Below are positions 43,538 through 51,933 of a stretch of 64,000 nucleotides of DNA, one piece after another. The notes under the pieces were generated by a model. It saw nothing but the letters and a program-made list of their open reading frames with translations. It was not told the DNA's origin and made no database searches. This DNA comes from Leptospirales bacterium (GTDB taxonomy: Bacteria; Spirochaetota; Leptospiria; Leptospirales; Leptospiraceae). Position 1 is the first letter of the stretch, and the number at the start of each line of letters is the position of its first letter. The stretch is from assembly GCA_013297885.1 (NCBI GenBank), contig JAAFIR010000004.1, forward strand, positions 62,001 through 126,000, in the 5' to 3' direction. A program made the position numbers and the translations under genes.

Positions 43538-44566
43538 ATGAAAGTTTTAGTAACAGGTGGATGTGGTTTTTTAGGCTCACATGTTTGTGATTTTTTTTTG
43601 GAAAAAGGTTGGGAAGTTCAAAGTTACGATTCCATGACCAAATATGAATTAAAAAGAACTGGTTACGGAACAGATGCAACCAGAGAATACAACTGGAATT
43701 ATCTCAAAAACAAAGGTGTCGAAATGGTAAAAGGCGACATCAGAAATTTAGAACACTTACTAGACAGATCTACAAATTGTGACTACATTGTACACACTGC
43801 AGCACAACCTGCAATGACAATTTCTTGGGAAGACCCAGAACTTGATTTTTCTACAAATGTGCTTGGAACATTCAACGTGCTTGAAGCAGCTCGCAAAAGA
43901 AAAATTCCAGTTGTGAACACAAGCTCAATTCATGTGTACGGAAATTCAATTAACGATTCACTTAAAGAATCTGAAACTTCATACACTCGCGAGCCAATTG
44001 AAATCCCTGAAACACAGGCCACAATGATTGGAAAAATTTCTCCACTTCATGCTTCCAAGATGAGTGCAGAACATTATGTACAAACTTATCGTGACATGTA
44101 TGACGTAAAAGCTGCAAGTTTTAGATTTACAGGAATATATGGCGAGCGTCAATTTGGCGGAGAAGATCATGGCTGGGTTGCAAATTTTGCAATTCGATCT
44201 GTGTTTGGTTTGCCATTAAGAATTTTTGGAACTGGAAAACAAGCCAGAGATATTTTGTATGCTAGAGATGGTGCAGAAAGTTATTTTAATTTTTTCCAAA
44301 ATCAAATTCCAGGAACATACAATATTGGTGGTGCAACAGGAAATAAAATCTCTCTACTTGAATGTATTTATATGATTGGAGAAATTTTGGGGAAAAAACA
44401 AGAAATCCTTTTTGAAACTGAAAGACCTGGTGACATGCGATATTTTGTGTGCGACATTAATCTTGCACGCAAGTTCGGTTTTAATCCAAAAACAAAACCA
44501 AAAGAAGGCGTTACAAAACTAATCAAATGGATTGATGAAAACAAATCTATATTCGAGATCAAATGA
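43538..44566 (+). CDS. SDR-family NAD(P)-dependent nucleotide-sugar epimerase/dehydratase, atypical active site
   Basis: A 342-residue extended SDR. KVLVTGGCGFLGSHVCDFF is the NAD-binding G-x-x-G-x-x-G; the specificity loop has VVNTSSIHVYG with the active-site Ser. The catalytic Y-x-x-x-K position reads SPLHASKMSAEHY, in which Leu170 occupies the usual Tyr place before Lys174. SFRFTGIYGERQFGGEDHGWV and RDILYARDGAESYF follow as in CDP-paratose/UDP-sugar 2-epimerase-like proteins. If the Tyr is truly gone, catalysis may differ. It overlaps the next gene by 4 nt and lies with the nucleotidyltransferase-GT2 fusion, so it probably shapes the sugar used by it. Confidence 0.85.
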   Translation: MKVLVTGGCGFLGSHVCDFFLEKGWEVQSYDSMTKYELKRTGYGTDATREYNWNYLKNKGVEMVKGDIRNLEHLLDRSTNCDYIVHTAAQPAMTISWEDPELDFSTNVLGTFNVLEAARKRKIPVVNTSSIHVYGNSINDSLKESETSYTREPIEIPETQATMIGKISPLHASKMSAEHYVQTYRDMYDVKAASFRFTGIYGERQFGGEDHGWVANFAIRSVFGLPLRIFGTGKQARDILYARDGAESYFNFFQNQIPGTYNIGGATGNKISLLECIYMIGEILGKKQEILFETERPGDMRYFVCDINLARKFGFNPKTKPKEGVTKLIKWIDENKSIFEIK

Positions 44567-45003
44567 AAGTCATTCAATCAATTAGAATTATTTTTATCGC
44601 CCAAATAATGGGTGTTTGCCTTTTCGCTGGAGTTTCGTTTTTGAATGGGACAAAAGCAGATCCAACAATTCTCAACTGGATAGGAATTGGAAGCACCCTA
44701 CTCTCTTTGGCTCTTTCTCAAATACTGCCAAGTAAAATTTTTGCTGAAAGAATTTCCAAAGCAAGAGATCAAATCATTGAAGAGAAAATGAAAATTTACC
44801 AAACTTACAAAATAGTCCAAGTTTCGATTTTAGAATATGCTGCATTGTTTAATGTAGCGATGTTTTTTATGACAAAGTTTGATTATAATTTATATGCAGC
44901 TTCAATTTCTGTGGGTATGATTATTTTTAATTTTCCAAAAAAATCTGATATTGCCCAAATATTTCAATTGAATGATAGAGAGCAAAGAGAATTGAATTTG
45001 TAA
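44563..45003 (+). CDS. small integral membrane protein, function unknown
   Basis: A 146-residue protein with four predicted membrane helices (about residues 6-24, 36-54, 88-106 and 112-130) and a charged helical loop between helices 2 and 3 (AERISKARDQIIEEKMKIYQTYK). It resembles other unannotated four-helix proteins of spirochaetes. Translation is coupled to the SDR gene by a 4-nt overlap. It could help to place the product of the sugar genes in the membrane, but no evidence shows it. Confidence 0.6.
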   Translation: MKVIQSIRIIFIAQIMGVCLFAGVSFLNGTKADPTILNWIGIGSTLLSLALSQILPSKIFAERISKARDQIIEEKMKIYQTYKIVQVSILEYAALFNVAMFFMTKFDYNLYAASISVGMIIFNFPKKSDIAQIFQLNDREQRELNL

Positions 45004-45010
45004 TTTTTCT

Positions 45011-45172
45011 TTTGGGGAATTTTTTTACAAAACTTGTTTTTAAACAATTGTTGTAAAAAAACCGGGCTTTTCGCTTCGGTCAAAAAATTTCTTTTTGACT
45101 TTAAAAGCTTTGAACATCCTCCAGCAGAATGTAGAAATTTTTTTGACCCCACTTCAATCCCTTTCCCTAGCG
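45011..45172 (+). repeat. family-A two-hairpin repeat, copy 9
   Basis: A worn 5' box (TTTGGGGAATTTTTTT, C lost from GGGCGAA). Stem 1 TTTTTTACAA/TTGTAAAAAA (45021-45030 with 45051-45060). Middle box ACCGGGCTTTTCGCTT (45061-45076). Stem 2 GGTCAAAAAATTTC/GAAATTTTTTTGACC (about 45078-45092 with 45134-45148). Closing box CTTCAATCCCTTTCCCTAGCG (about 45152-45172; last base included). Confidence 0.85.
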
Positions 45173-45180
45173 TTGAATAA

Positions 45181-45206
45181 AAACGAAATTAGCAGGAATT
45201 TTCTTT
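45181..45206 (+). repeat. family-B short repeat, copy 5 (degraded)
   Basis: AAACGAAATTAGCAGGAATTTTCTTT keeps the CGAA and CAGGAA-TTTC-TTT pattern of the family with several changes. It follows family-A copy 9 by 9 bp in the same orientation, which is why I accept it. Confidence 0.45.
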
Positions 45207-45301
45207 AAAATAATATCCCAAATTATATACACAAATTTTAATTTAAGAATCTCTCAGCTATTGCTTGACAGAAAAAACATAAGTTTAATTGTTAATTATC
45301 A

Positions 45302-45808
45302 ATGTTATCCAAAGATTCCAAAGTTATCAATGTTGGTATTTCTGATTTATCAATAGGTAAATCACCAAACATTTTAAGAACCACTCTTGGTTCATGTGTT
45401 GGAATTGTTCTTTATAGTCCAGAAGCAAAAATTGGAGCAATATCTCATATCATGTTAGCTCGTGATCCAATGGGAAAAGATAAACTAAAAAATCCAGGTA
45501 AATATGGTGAAACAGCTCTACCTTTATTAATTAAAATGATGGAAGATGAAGGATGTAAACTCGGCACTTATTCTGCTAGAATATTTGGAGGTGCTTCAAT
45601 GTTTAAAAATATTACCTCTTCATTTTTGAACAATATAGGTGAAGGGAATATACAAATTGTAAAAGAATTTTTAGGTCAAAGAAAAATTCCAATTATCATT
45701 GAGGATTTAGGTGGACATGATGGTAGAACAATCAGCTTGTATTTAGATGATGGCAGAGTTCTGTTAAAAAAAGCTGGAACAGAAAAATTTTTGTATAAGG
45801 TGAAATAG
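45302..45808 (+). CDS. cheD: chemoreceptor glutamine deamidase CheD
   Basis: A 168-residue protein of the CheD family, which deamidates Gln in methyl-accepting chemotaxis proteins and interacts with CheC or the receptors. [28 protein letters not shown] holds the catalytic Cys (at T-x-G-S-C) and His (at S-H-I-M-L) of the family; [11 protein letters not shown] is the third block. The gene lies 6 nt before an HDOD gene, and no other che gene is in view. TTGACA at 45264-45269 may be part of its promoter. Confidence 0.93.
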   Translation: MLSKDSKVINVGISDLSIGKSPNILRTTLGSCVGIVLYSPEAKIGAISHIMLARDPMGKDKLKNPGKYGETALPLLIKMMEDEGCKLGTYSARIFGGASMFKNITSSFLNNIGEGNIQIVKEFLGQRKIPIIIEDLGGHDGRTISLYLDDGRVLLKKAGTEKFLYKVK

Positions 45809-45814
45809 GTAGTC

Positions 45815-46666
45815 ATGAAAGAACAAATTGATCAAGTCTTAAATGATATTAACAAACTTCCCCCGATGTCAAATGTGGTTTTAAAAATTATGACATTGCT
45901 TCAGAATCCTTCAGTATCCATTCAGGAAGTTGCTAATGAAATTTCAAAAGATCCAGTTATCACAGCATCAATAATCAAATTATCCAATTCCGCATATTAC
46001 CGTGCAAGTAAACCAATTCGTACAGTTTCTGAATCTTTGATGACACTTGGAATAAAAACTGTTAAAGAAATTGTTTTACTTACTGCTACAAAAAAGATTT
46101 TAAATAAAGATTTAACTTCTTATCAATTGGATGCTGAAGCAATGTGGCTTCATTCTTTAATTGTAGCTGAATTATCAGCAAGAATTTCAATTGCAAAAAA
46201 AACGAATATTCCTCGCGATTTAGCATTCACATCGGGTTTGCTACACGATATTGGAAAAGTAATTTTAGCACAATTTTTCCCAATGAAAATGATCGAAATT
46301 AAAAATGCTGTGAAAGATTCTTTTAGAGCATTTACTGATATTGAAAAAGAATTTTTAGGTTATGACCATCAAGAAGTTGGTAGAAAAGCTTTAGAGACCT
46401 GGAATTTTCCAGAAGAATTAAAAGAAGTCGTTTCATGTCATCATAATTTTGATGATTCAAAAAAATTTCCTAAACTTGTAGCTTGTGTTCACGTAGCAAA
46501 TCATTTAGCAGTTATTTCTGGAATTGGAATTGATATTGGTGGACTTTCTCATGAAATTTCAAAACCAGCTCTTGATTTACTTGGAATTACAGACCAAGAA
46601 TTAGAAATTTATTTTACAAATATTCCTGAAATCCAAAAAGCAATTACAGAATTAGTTTCAGTATGA
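45815..46666 (+). CDS. HDOD-domain signalling protein
   Basis: A 283-residue protein dominated by an HDOD domain, a degenerate relative of the HD phosphohydrolases used as a scaffold in motility and cyclic-dinucleotide circuits. [49 protein letters not shown] is the N-terminal bundle; [16 protein letters not shown] retains an HD pair. The position after cheD suggests a role in chemotaxis or motility signalling. It starts 6 nt after cheD and overlaps the shikimate kinase gene by 4 nt, so all three are cotranscribed. Confidence 0.9.
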   Translation: MKEQIDQVLNDINKLPPMSNVVLKIMTLLQNPSVSIQEVANEISKDPVITASIIKLSNSAYYRASKPIRTVSESLMTLGIKTVKEIVLLTATKKILNKDLTSYQLDAEAMWLHSLIVAELSARISIAKKTNIPRDLAFTSGLLHDIGKVILAQFFPMKMIEIKNAVKDSFRAFTDIEKEFLGYDHQEVGRKALETWNFPEELKEVVSCHHNFDDSKKFPKLVACVHVANHLAVISGIGIDIGGLSHEISKPALDLLGITDQELEIYFTNIPEIQKAITELVSV

Positions 46667-47187
46667 ACATTGCCTTAATTGGTCCTAGAGGAGTTGGTAA
46701 GTCAAAAATTTCTAGAAAATTATCTAAATTAGTTTTGATGCCAGTTGTTTCTACAGATATGATTGCAGTATATGAAACTGGAATTTCAATTAATGAACAG
46801 ATAAAAAAAGCAAATGGGAAATGGTCTGAATTTAGAGAACTTGAATTCCAAATTTTATCTAAATTAAAAAATTCTAGAAATATAATTTTAGATTGTGGTG
46901 GCGGGATTTTATTTGATGTTGATATAAATGGAAATGAGTTTTATTCAGAAAAAAAAGTTTCACTACTAAAATCTTTTTCAAAAGTAATTTGCCTTAATCA
47001 AAGTTTAGAATATTTAATTGAAAAAGTAATTAACGATGGTGAAAGACCAGAGCTAAGCAAAATCAATTCTTATAGAGAAGTTCTTTTGAGAAGACTACCC
47101 TACTACAAACAAGCTTCTGATATTTTTTTAGAAATTGATGAAATAGATGTTAAAGATGTTGCAAAAAAAATTTCAAACTTAATTTAA
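46663..47187 (+). CDS. aroK: shikimate kinase
   Basis: A 174-residue P-loop kinase, [15 protein letters not shown] at residues 7-21 (Walker A) and [18 protein letters not shown] (shikimate-binding Asp). [11 protein letters not shown] supplies the Gly-rich substrate loop, and GERPEL the lid with its Arg. Length and motif order fit AroK/AroL, which phosphorylates shikimate in chorismate synthesis. The operon with HDOD and cheD is unusual for an aromatic-pathway gene, but it probably reflects translational coupling rather than function. Confidence 0.88.
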   Translation: MNIALIGPRGVGKSKISRKLSKLVLMPVVSTDMIAVYETGISINEQIKKANGKWSEFRELEFQILSKLKNSRNIILDCGGGILFDVDINGNEFYSEKKVSLLKSFSKVICLNQSLEYLIEKVINDGERPELSKINSYREVLLRRLPYYKQASDIFLEIDEIDVKDVAKKISNLI

Positions 47188-47206
47188 TTTTTTTTGTTTC
47201 AAAACT

Positions 47207-48079
47207 TTAACCCTCTGATATCAAATTTGAATCTTCTAGTTTCTTTTTTACTATTATCGCAGCTTTTGTAATAATTTCTTTCCGTTTTGAATATTTATTT
47301 TTTAAATGAATATCATAATTTAAAACAAATGCAATTATTATTAGTGATAAAGGATATGCTGAAGTTAGAATAATTAATGGCACACCAATATGATAAATAT
47401 TATAAACATTGAATAAATTTGCAATTTGGAATAGTAAATAAGATAAAAATATACTCAAACTAAGAAAAGCCAAAATTAATAAAATAGAAAAACCTAACAA
47501 AGTGAAATTTTTTGCAGTTCTCCCGCTTGTTAGTAAAAATGAAGAACGCATTGCATCTCTAGCATTATAATCTGCATCAATAACAAAAAAAGGAGAATAA
47601 ATTAATCTTGAAACTAAAATAAAAAACAAAACTACTCCCAATAAAATTCTAATTTGCATAATTTTATCAAAGTCTTGAATAGATGAAGTAATTTTGATTA
47701 ATAAAATGTATAAAACATAATATAAAGTTAGAATAATAAAAATTTGAATAAATCGTTTATGGCCAATAAATAAATATTTTATATTTACAGGCAAATCTCT
47801 AACTAGACGGAGATAATATCTAATAAAACCAGAAATAAAATATGACAAAAAAGGAATTGAACCAAATCCTAAAATCATATCTTGATTTTCACGATCAAAT
47901 ACTAAATTTAAAATTGGAAACATCAAGGCTATATAAATTGAAGTTAAAATGACAATAAATAGTGTTGTAAAACAAAAAGTTTGTATTAAATTTTTATGAG
48001 AAATTTTAATAGATTCTTTAAGGTAGTTTGTAAAAATTTGGGCTGGTGTAAATAATTTAACCAATACTTTCTGGTTCAT
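47207..48079 (-). CDS. polytopic membrane protein, function unknown
   Basis: A 290-residue protein with about six hydrophobic segments (starting near residues 32, 70, 108, 140, 195 and 230). The block FVIDADYNARDAMRSSFLLTSGRTAKNFTLLGFSILLIL resembles the glycerophosphodiesterase-associated membrane domain / DUF975-like family, whose roles are unclear. The first 30 residues are amphipathic and cytoplasmic. It is convergent with the aroK gene, with 19 bp between the stops. Confidence 0.65.
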   Translation of the reverse strand: MNQKVLVKLFTPAQIFTNYLKESIKISHKNLIQTFCFTTLFIVILTSIYIALMFPILNLVFDRENQDMILGFGSIPFLSYFISGFIRYYLRLVRDLPVNIKYLFIGHKRFIQIFIILTLYYVLYILLIKITSSIQDFDKIMQIRILLGVVLFFILVSRLIYSPFFVIDADYNARDAMRSSFLLTSGRTAKNFTLLGFSILLILAFLSLSIFLSYLLFQIANLFNVYNIYHIGVPLIILTSAYPLSLIIIAFVLNYDIHLKNKYSKRKEIITKAAIIVKKKLEDSNLISEG

Positions 48080-48130
48080 AAGATGAGAATTTGTTTGTGG
48101 GAAAATTAATCAATCCTCTTTATAAAAAAA

Positions 48131-48165
48131 CAAAAAAAACAGTGGCTTTAACACCACTGTAAAAA
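48131..48165 (-). terminator. rho-independent terminator after the gene at 48191-49108
   Basis: On the minus strand ACAGTGG/CCACTGT (48160-48154 with 48145-48139) is followed by at least seven T. The plus strand also shows A/T runs on both sides, but no plus-strand gene ends here. Confidence 0.75.
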
Positions 48166-48190
48166 AGGGATTCTGGAAGTTAATGGAAAA

Positions 48191-49108
48191 CTAAAAGCTG
48201 CTGGCTAAAAATTTATCTTCATATTGAAGTATTGATGAAATTTCATTTTCAATTTGGTTGAGTTTCTTTTGTGTTTTAGAAATCGAAGCCTGAATAGAAA
48301 ATATCTTTTCACGATTTACTGAGAAATTTTTTCTTTCAAAAATATAAACTGGCATATAATGACCAAAACTATCTCTACCATCAATTCTTTTTAAAAAAGT
48401 TAAATCATCAGCAATTACATGTTTAAATTCAGAATTTTTTGGTGAAACAATATCTTTTTTCTTTGGGTTCTTAAGAACAATTACTCCATTATTTACAAAA
48501 CCATCTGATGGAATTTTACTGGAAGTGTCAGGAATTGCAGATCCAAAGATAATCAAAGATTTATCTCCTTCTTCTGCAACTTTTCCAATAATTTTATATG
48601 AAATTGGAGTAAGTTTTTCTAATTGTTTTTTGTCTGAAAAAAGTTTAGATTCCAAAATTGCTTTTTCGGTATTCAGTTGTTTATGCTTAAAAAAAACATT
48701 ATTAGAGCTTAAATCTTTACTGAATTCTTTTTTATTTTTTAGTTTTTGGATATGAACAAAATCAATTGATCCAAGGAATTTAGGTTTACCCCCACAAATA
48801 TCCTCATATAAAACTAAAAATTCTTTAAATTCAGAACGGTCTTTGATAAATAAAGCAGAATCAAAAAAGTTTTTTGGAACTTGTCTTTTTTGTCCATTTT
48901 TATTCAAAACCGCAATTTCTTCAAACCCAGAAGACTTCAAAATGGATCGAGCTGGCAATTTTAACTCTGAAAGATTACCAAAGTTCGGACAGATTTTTGA
49001 ATTAGAGATATAGGTTCTTGGAACTAGTCCCATAAAATGGGTTATTAAAAAAAGAGTCCCTAGCAATATCATGCTTTTAACGATGAGTGAAGTGTAATTT
49101 GGTTTCAT
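48191..49108 (-). CDS. membrane-anchored protein with soluble beta-rich domain, function unknown
   Basis: A 305-residue protein with one N-terminal membrane segment (about residues 9-28) and a large charged domain outside it. AGGAG 6 nt before ATG supports the start. Recognisable features are LKLPARSILKSSGFEEIAVLNKNGQKRQVPKN (two short beta strands), an acidic-basic middle, and a C-terminal coiled coil (REKIFSIQASISKTQKKLNQIENEISSILQ). No named family matches. It is followed by a terminator, so it forms its own transcript. Confidence 0.6.
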   Translation of the reverse strand: MKPNYTSLIVKSMILLGTLFLITHFMGLVPRTYISNSKICPNFGNLSELKLPARSILKSSGFEEIAVLNKNGQKRQVPKNFFDSALFIKDRSEFKEFLVLYEDICGGKPKFLGSIDFVHIQKLKNKKEFSKDLSSNNVFFKHKQLNTEKAILESKLFSDKKQLEKLTPISYKIIGKVAEEGDKSLIIFGSAIPDTSSKIPSDGFVNNGVIVLKNPKKKDIVSPKNSEFKHVIADDLTFLKRIDGRDSFGHYMPVYIFERKNFSVNREKIFSIQASISKTQKKLNQIENEISSILQYEDKFLASSF

Positions 49109-49281
49109 GTGCGTTCTCCTAATAATTCAAAGTATAAAAATTGTCCCGACAAATTAAAACTATTTTATAAAAAAAATTTCACTTAACAAATTTTAATTTG
49201 TATTACACGGCTATATTATATTTAAGTAAAATTTTGTATAGCAAAATATATAAAAAAATTATTAAATAGGAGACATAAGAA

Positions 49282-49614
49282 ATGGAACTATCTAAAATAA
49301 ACAAACTAAATCCCACACTTTTTCTTGAAAAAACCAAAGAGGTTTTAAAAAAATACGACAAGGATATAATCAAAATTATTTTAATTGAAACTTATATCAA
49401 AAAAAGAAAAATGAAAAAAAATCTTACACCAAAAAATGTTTATAATATAATTAAAAATCGCTTCGAAAAAGAAAATTTACGGGTTTTACATTTTGATTTA
49501 TTAATCGAAGAGGCTGTGGAATACATAAATGATTCAGTTTTAGTTCATAGTTCAAGAAAAGAAAAAAAAGAAAAAAGAAAAGTTCTATTCCAAAAAAAAC
49601 AAAGAATTTTATAG
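49282..49614 (+). CDS. small basic helical protein, function unknown
   Basis: A 110-residue protein with very high Lys content and no signal or membrane segment. Residues 9-60 look helical (LFLEKTKEVLKKYDKDIIKIILIETYIKKRKM), and the end is extremely basic (SSRKEKKEKRKVLFQKKQRIL), suggesting nucleic-acid binding. TAGGAG lies 9 nt before ATG. The pattern of a helical domain plus basic tail could suit a nucleoid or ribosome-associated factor. Transcribed away from the gene at 48191. Confidence 0.6.
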   Translation: MELSKINKLNPTLFLEKTKEVLKKYDKDIIKIILIETYIKKRKMKKNLTPKNVYNIIKNRFEKENLRVLHFDLLIEEAVEYINDSVLVHSSRKEKKEKRKVLFQKKQRIL

Positions 49615-49675
49615 TTTTATTTTTTAAAATTAATTAGTATTTCTATCATTTCACTTTTCGCTTGTTTATTCTAAT

Positions 49676-49814
49676 ATGGACGATGTCAATTATAGAGGAT
49701 AAAAATTTGAAGTTAAAAATTTTATCCTCTATAATTGACCCGAGCTTCAAAATGCTTGGTCACTTCGCCCTTTGGGCGGTGACTCTCTCTGAGACATTTT
49801 GAATCTCTATCGCT
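49676..49814 (+). repeat. family-A two-hairpin repeat, copy 10
   Basis: A 5' box TGGACGATGTC. Stem 1 is a 22-bp arm (about 49685-49706 with 49717-49739) built on TCAATTATAGAGGATAAA. Middle box CCCGAGC. Stem 2 TTCAAAATG/CATTTTGAA (49746-49754 with 49795-49803) with an inner GTCAC../..GTGAC hairpin containing CGCCC/GGGCG. Closing box TCTCTATCGCT (49804-49814). The rest of the gap 49615-50200 is AT-rich, and I see no gene in it. Confidence 0.85.
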
Positions 49815-50200
49815 TGTATTGAAAAAAAAATTAGATATATTTCAAACCTAAACTAGTTCATCTTTTAACATCATACAACAAATATTCTTTAAGATAACAT
49901 ATTTTATTTATGAATAACTCGAACTTTTAAATTGATTACTTCCTAAGAATATTTAGAAATAAAAAGATATATAGAATTTAAAAATGATGAATCTGTTTTA
50001 TAAGAATTAATTGAGCCAATTTTTTATATAGAGGAAATTTATTAAAAATTTGAATTTGAAAAGTAATTACATAGCTAAATATCAAATATTTTAATAAAAT
50101 TAAAATACTAAAATCAAAATTAAAATATAGAATCTTACATTAATTAAATTGACAATCAGTATCCCAGAATAAAATTAAGAAATTAAATAAGAGGTTTGCT

Positions 50201-50671
50201 TTGGAAAAAAACGAAGAACTATTAAAAAAAATTTATCTATTCTCAAAATTTACAGATTCAGAATTAACAACTTTAGCTTCCAAAACAAAAAGAGTATCTG
50301 TTGCTCAAGGACATGCTGTTTTTAATGAAGGCAACAAAGCCAGTTCAATTTATTTAATTATTTCCGGAACTCTAAAAGTTACTACAAATACTTCTGATGG
50401 AGATGATATTAAAATCACTACAATTTCAATTGGTGAACATTTAGGCGAGTTGCCATTTGTTGATGGTGAAAACAGATCTGCAACTGCTGAAGCAACAGAA
50501 AAAACTGAACTATTAGAAATTCCTTATGATGATTTAAGATTTGTACTTTTAAATAACTCAGAAATGGAATTAAAATTTTACAAAGAACTTTCTCATTTTC
50601 TAGTTGGTCGTGTGAGAGTTTTAACTACTGATGTAACAAAAGCTAGAGAAATTAAAAAAAGATTCGCTTAA
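50201..50671 (+). CDS. cyclic-nucleotide-binding (CRP-like) domain protein without HTH
   Basis: A 156-residue protein that is essentially one cNMP-binding beta barrel. FSKFTDSELTTLASKTKRVSVAQGHAVFNEGNKASSIYLIISGTLKV is the N-terminal strand set; LGELPFVDGENRSATAEA is the phosphate-binding cassette with the expected Glu and Arg. No DNA-binding domain follows, so it must act through a partner. TTG 50201 has GAGG at 50190-50193. It converges on the transglycosylase gene with 0 bp between the stops. Confidence 0.88.
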   Translation: MEKNEELLKKIYLFSKFTDSELTTLASKTKRVSVAQGHAVFNEGNKASSIYLIISGTLKVTTNTSDGDDIKITTISIGEHLGELPFVDGENRSATAEATEKTELLEIPYDDLRFVLLNNSEMELKFYKELSHFLVGRVRVLTTDVTKAREIKKRFA

Positions 50672-51268
50672 TTATCTCAACTCGTCTATGTAAGAATTTA
50701 CTTTTTTTACATAGTCTTTTGTTTCTTGGTAAGGGGGAATGCCTTTGAATTTTTTTACTGCACCTGGTCCAGCGTTATAAGCAGCAATTGCTAAATCTTT
50801 TTTCTTAAAAGTTTTTAACATATCTTTTAGATATTTTGCCCCACCTTTGATATTTTGATGTGGATCATAAGAATTTTCAACACCTAAAAGTTCAGCTGTT
50901 GCTGGCATCAATTGCATTAAACCTTTTGCACCTTTTGGAGAAGTTGCTTTTGGGTTAAAATTTGATTCTGCTTTTATTACTGCTCTAACTAAATTTTCAT
51001 CTAAGCCGTTCTTTTTTGATTCCACTTCAATCATTTCGTCAATTGTTTTTAGTTTTGATAATTGAGAAATTTTTTCAGGTTTTATTTCTTTTGGAATTTC
51101 TGGTTGTTTTATATCTTGGATTTCTTTTTTTAATTCTTTTGAAAAATTAGAATCTTCTTTTTTTTTAATTTCTTCTGAGAATTTTTTTTCAATTGAACCA
51201 CTAAATTCTTCAATTTCTTTCATTCTTGAAAAAACATTTTGAATAGATTCAATAGAATTTAGATTCAT
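50672..51268 (-). CDS. SLT-type lytic transglycosylase, no signal peptide seen
   Basis: A 198-residue protein. The N-terminal 75 residues are charged, with no signal peptide, and hold KEIQDIKQPEIPKEIKPEKISQL. The C-terminal 110 residues are a goose-lysozyme-like SLT domain: LVRAVIKAESNFNPKATSPKGAKGLMQLMPATAELLGV with the catalytic Glu in AESN, YDPHQNIKGGAKYLKDML and AIAAYNAGPGAVKKFKG. It cleaves peptidoglycan glycan strands. Lack of a signal could mean export with flagellar or other machinery, as for rod-cap-associated lytic enzymes. Confidence 0.9.
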   Translation of the reverse strand: MNLNSIESIQNVFSRMKEIEEFSGSIEKKFSEEIKKKEDSNFSKELKKEIQDIKQPEIPKEIKPEKISQLSKLKTIDEMIEVESKKNGLDENLVRAVIKAESNFNPKATSPKGAKGLMQLMPATAELLGVENSYDPHQNIKGGAKYLKDMLKTFKKKDLAIAAYNAGPGAVKKFKGIPPYQETKDYVKKVNSYIDELR

Positions 51269-51407
51269 ATAATAAATTTCGGAGAAAATTTTAAGTTTTT
51301 TGATTTTTTTTTCTTAAACTTGCAAAAAAAAAATTTTATTTTGTTAATCATAATGTGGGTAAAGAAATTTCTCTTGAAATTAAACATCTTGAATAAAACT
51401 AAGAGTG

Positions 51408-51923
51408 ATGTCTAGAGAAAAAGAATTTATATCAAGAATTTATGAAAAGTACAATCATCAAATTTTTGTTTTTTTGATGAAATACAATCATGATTTTGAT
51501 ATTGCTAGTGATTTGATGCAAGATACTTTTGTAAGTTTTTTTGAAAAGTATCAAAACTCAAATCTTAACGATACTGATAGTTTGAAATTATTATATAGAA
51601 TTTCAAGAAATAACTCTATAAATTATCAGAATAAATTATCCACAAAAAAAGAAAAAGTTGTTTCATTGGAGAGCTATAAAGTAGAGAAAACTTCTTTTGT
51701 TGAAGAAGAAGAACTAAAGGATATGGAACAAAGGCTATATTCTTGTTTAAAACTTTTGCCTGAGGAACAAAAAACTGCTTTTTTGCTAAGAAATATTGAG
51801 GAGTTAAAATTGGAAGAAATTTCAGAAATTATGAATATTTCCATTTCAACAGCTTCAAGATTGGTTGTAAAAGCTACTTCTAAATTATTAGAATTAGCTA
51901 AAGAAAAAGGAATTTTAATTTAA
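51408..51923 (+). CDS. ECF-type RNA polymerase sigma factor
   Basis: A 171-residue sigma-70-like factor with region 2 (HQIFVFLMKYNHDFDIASDLMQDTFVSFFEKYQ, residues about 12-45) and region 4 (LPEEQKTAFLLRNIEELKLEEISEIMNISISTASRLVVKATSKL). Regions 1 and 3 are missing, as in ECF sigmas. I choose ATG 51408; a GTG is one codon earlier. The FecR-domain gene follows 10 nt later and probably acts as its anti-sigma/sensor partner. Confidence 0.92.
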   Translation: MSREKEFISRIYEKYNHQIFVFLMKYNHDFDIASDLMQDTFVSFFEKYQNSNLNDTDSLKLLYRISRNNSINYQNKLSTKKEKVVSLESYKVEKTSFVEEEELKDMEQRLYSCLKLLPEEQKTAFLLRNIEELKLEEISEIMNISISTASRLVVKATSKLLELAKEKGILI

Positions 51924-51933
51924 GGAAGTCAAC

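Noticed and set aside
49615-50200. Hidden gene in the 586-bp gap
   Set aside because: Besides family-A copy 10 there are only short AT-rich frames without ribosome binding sites.
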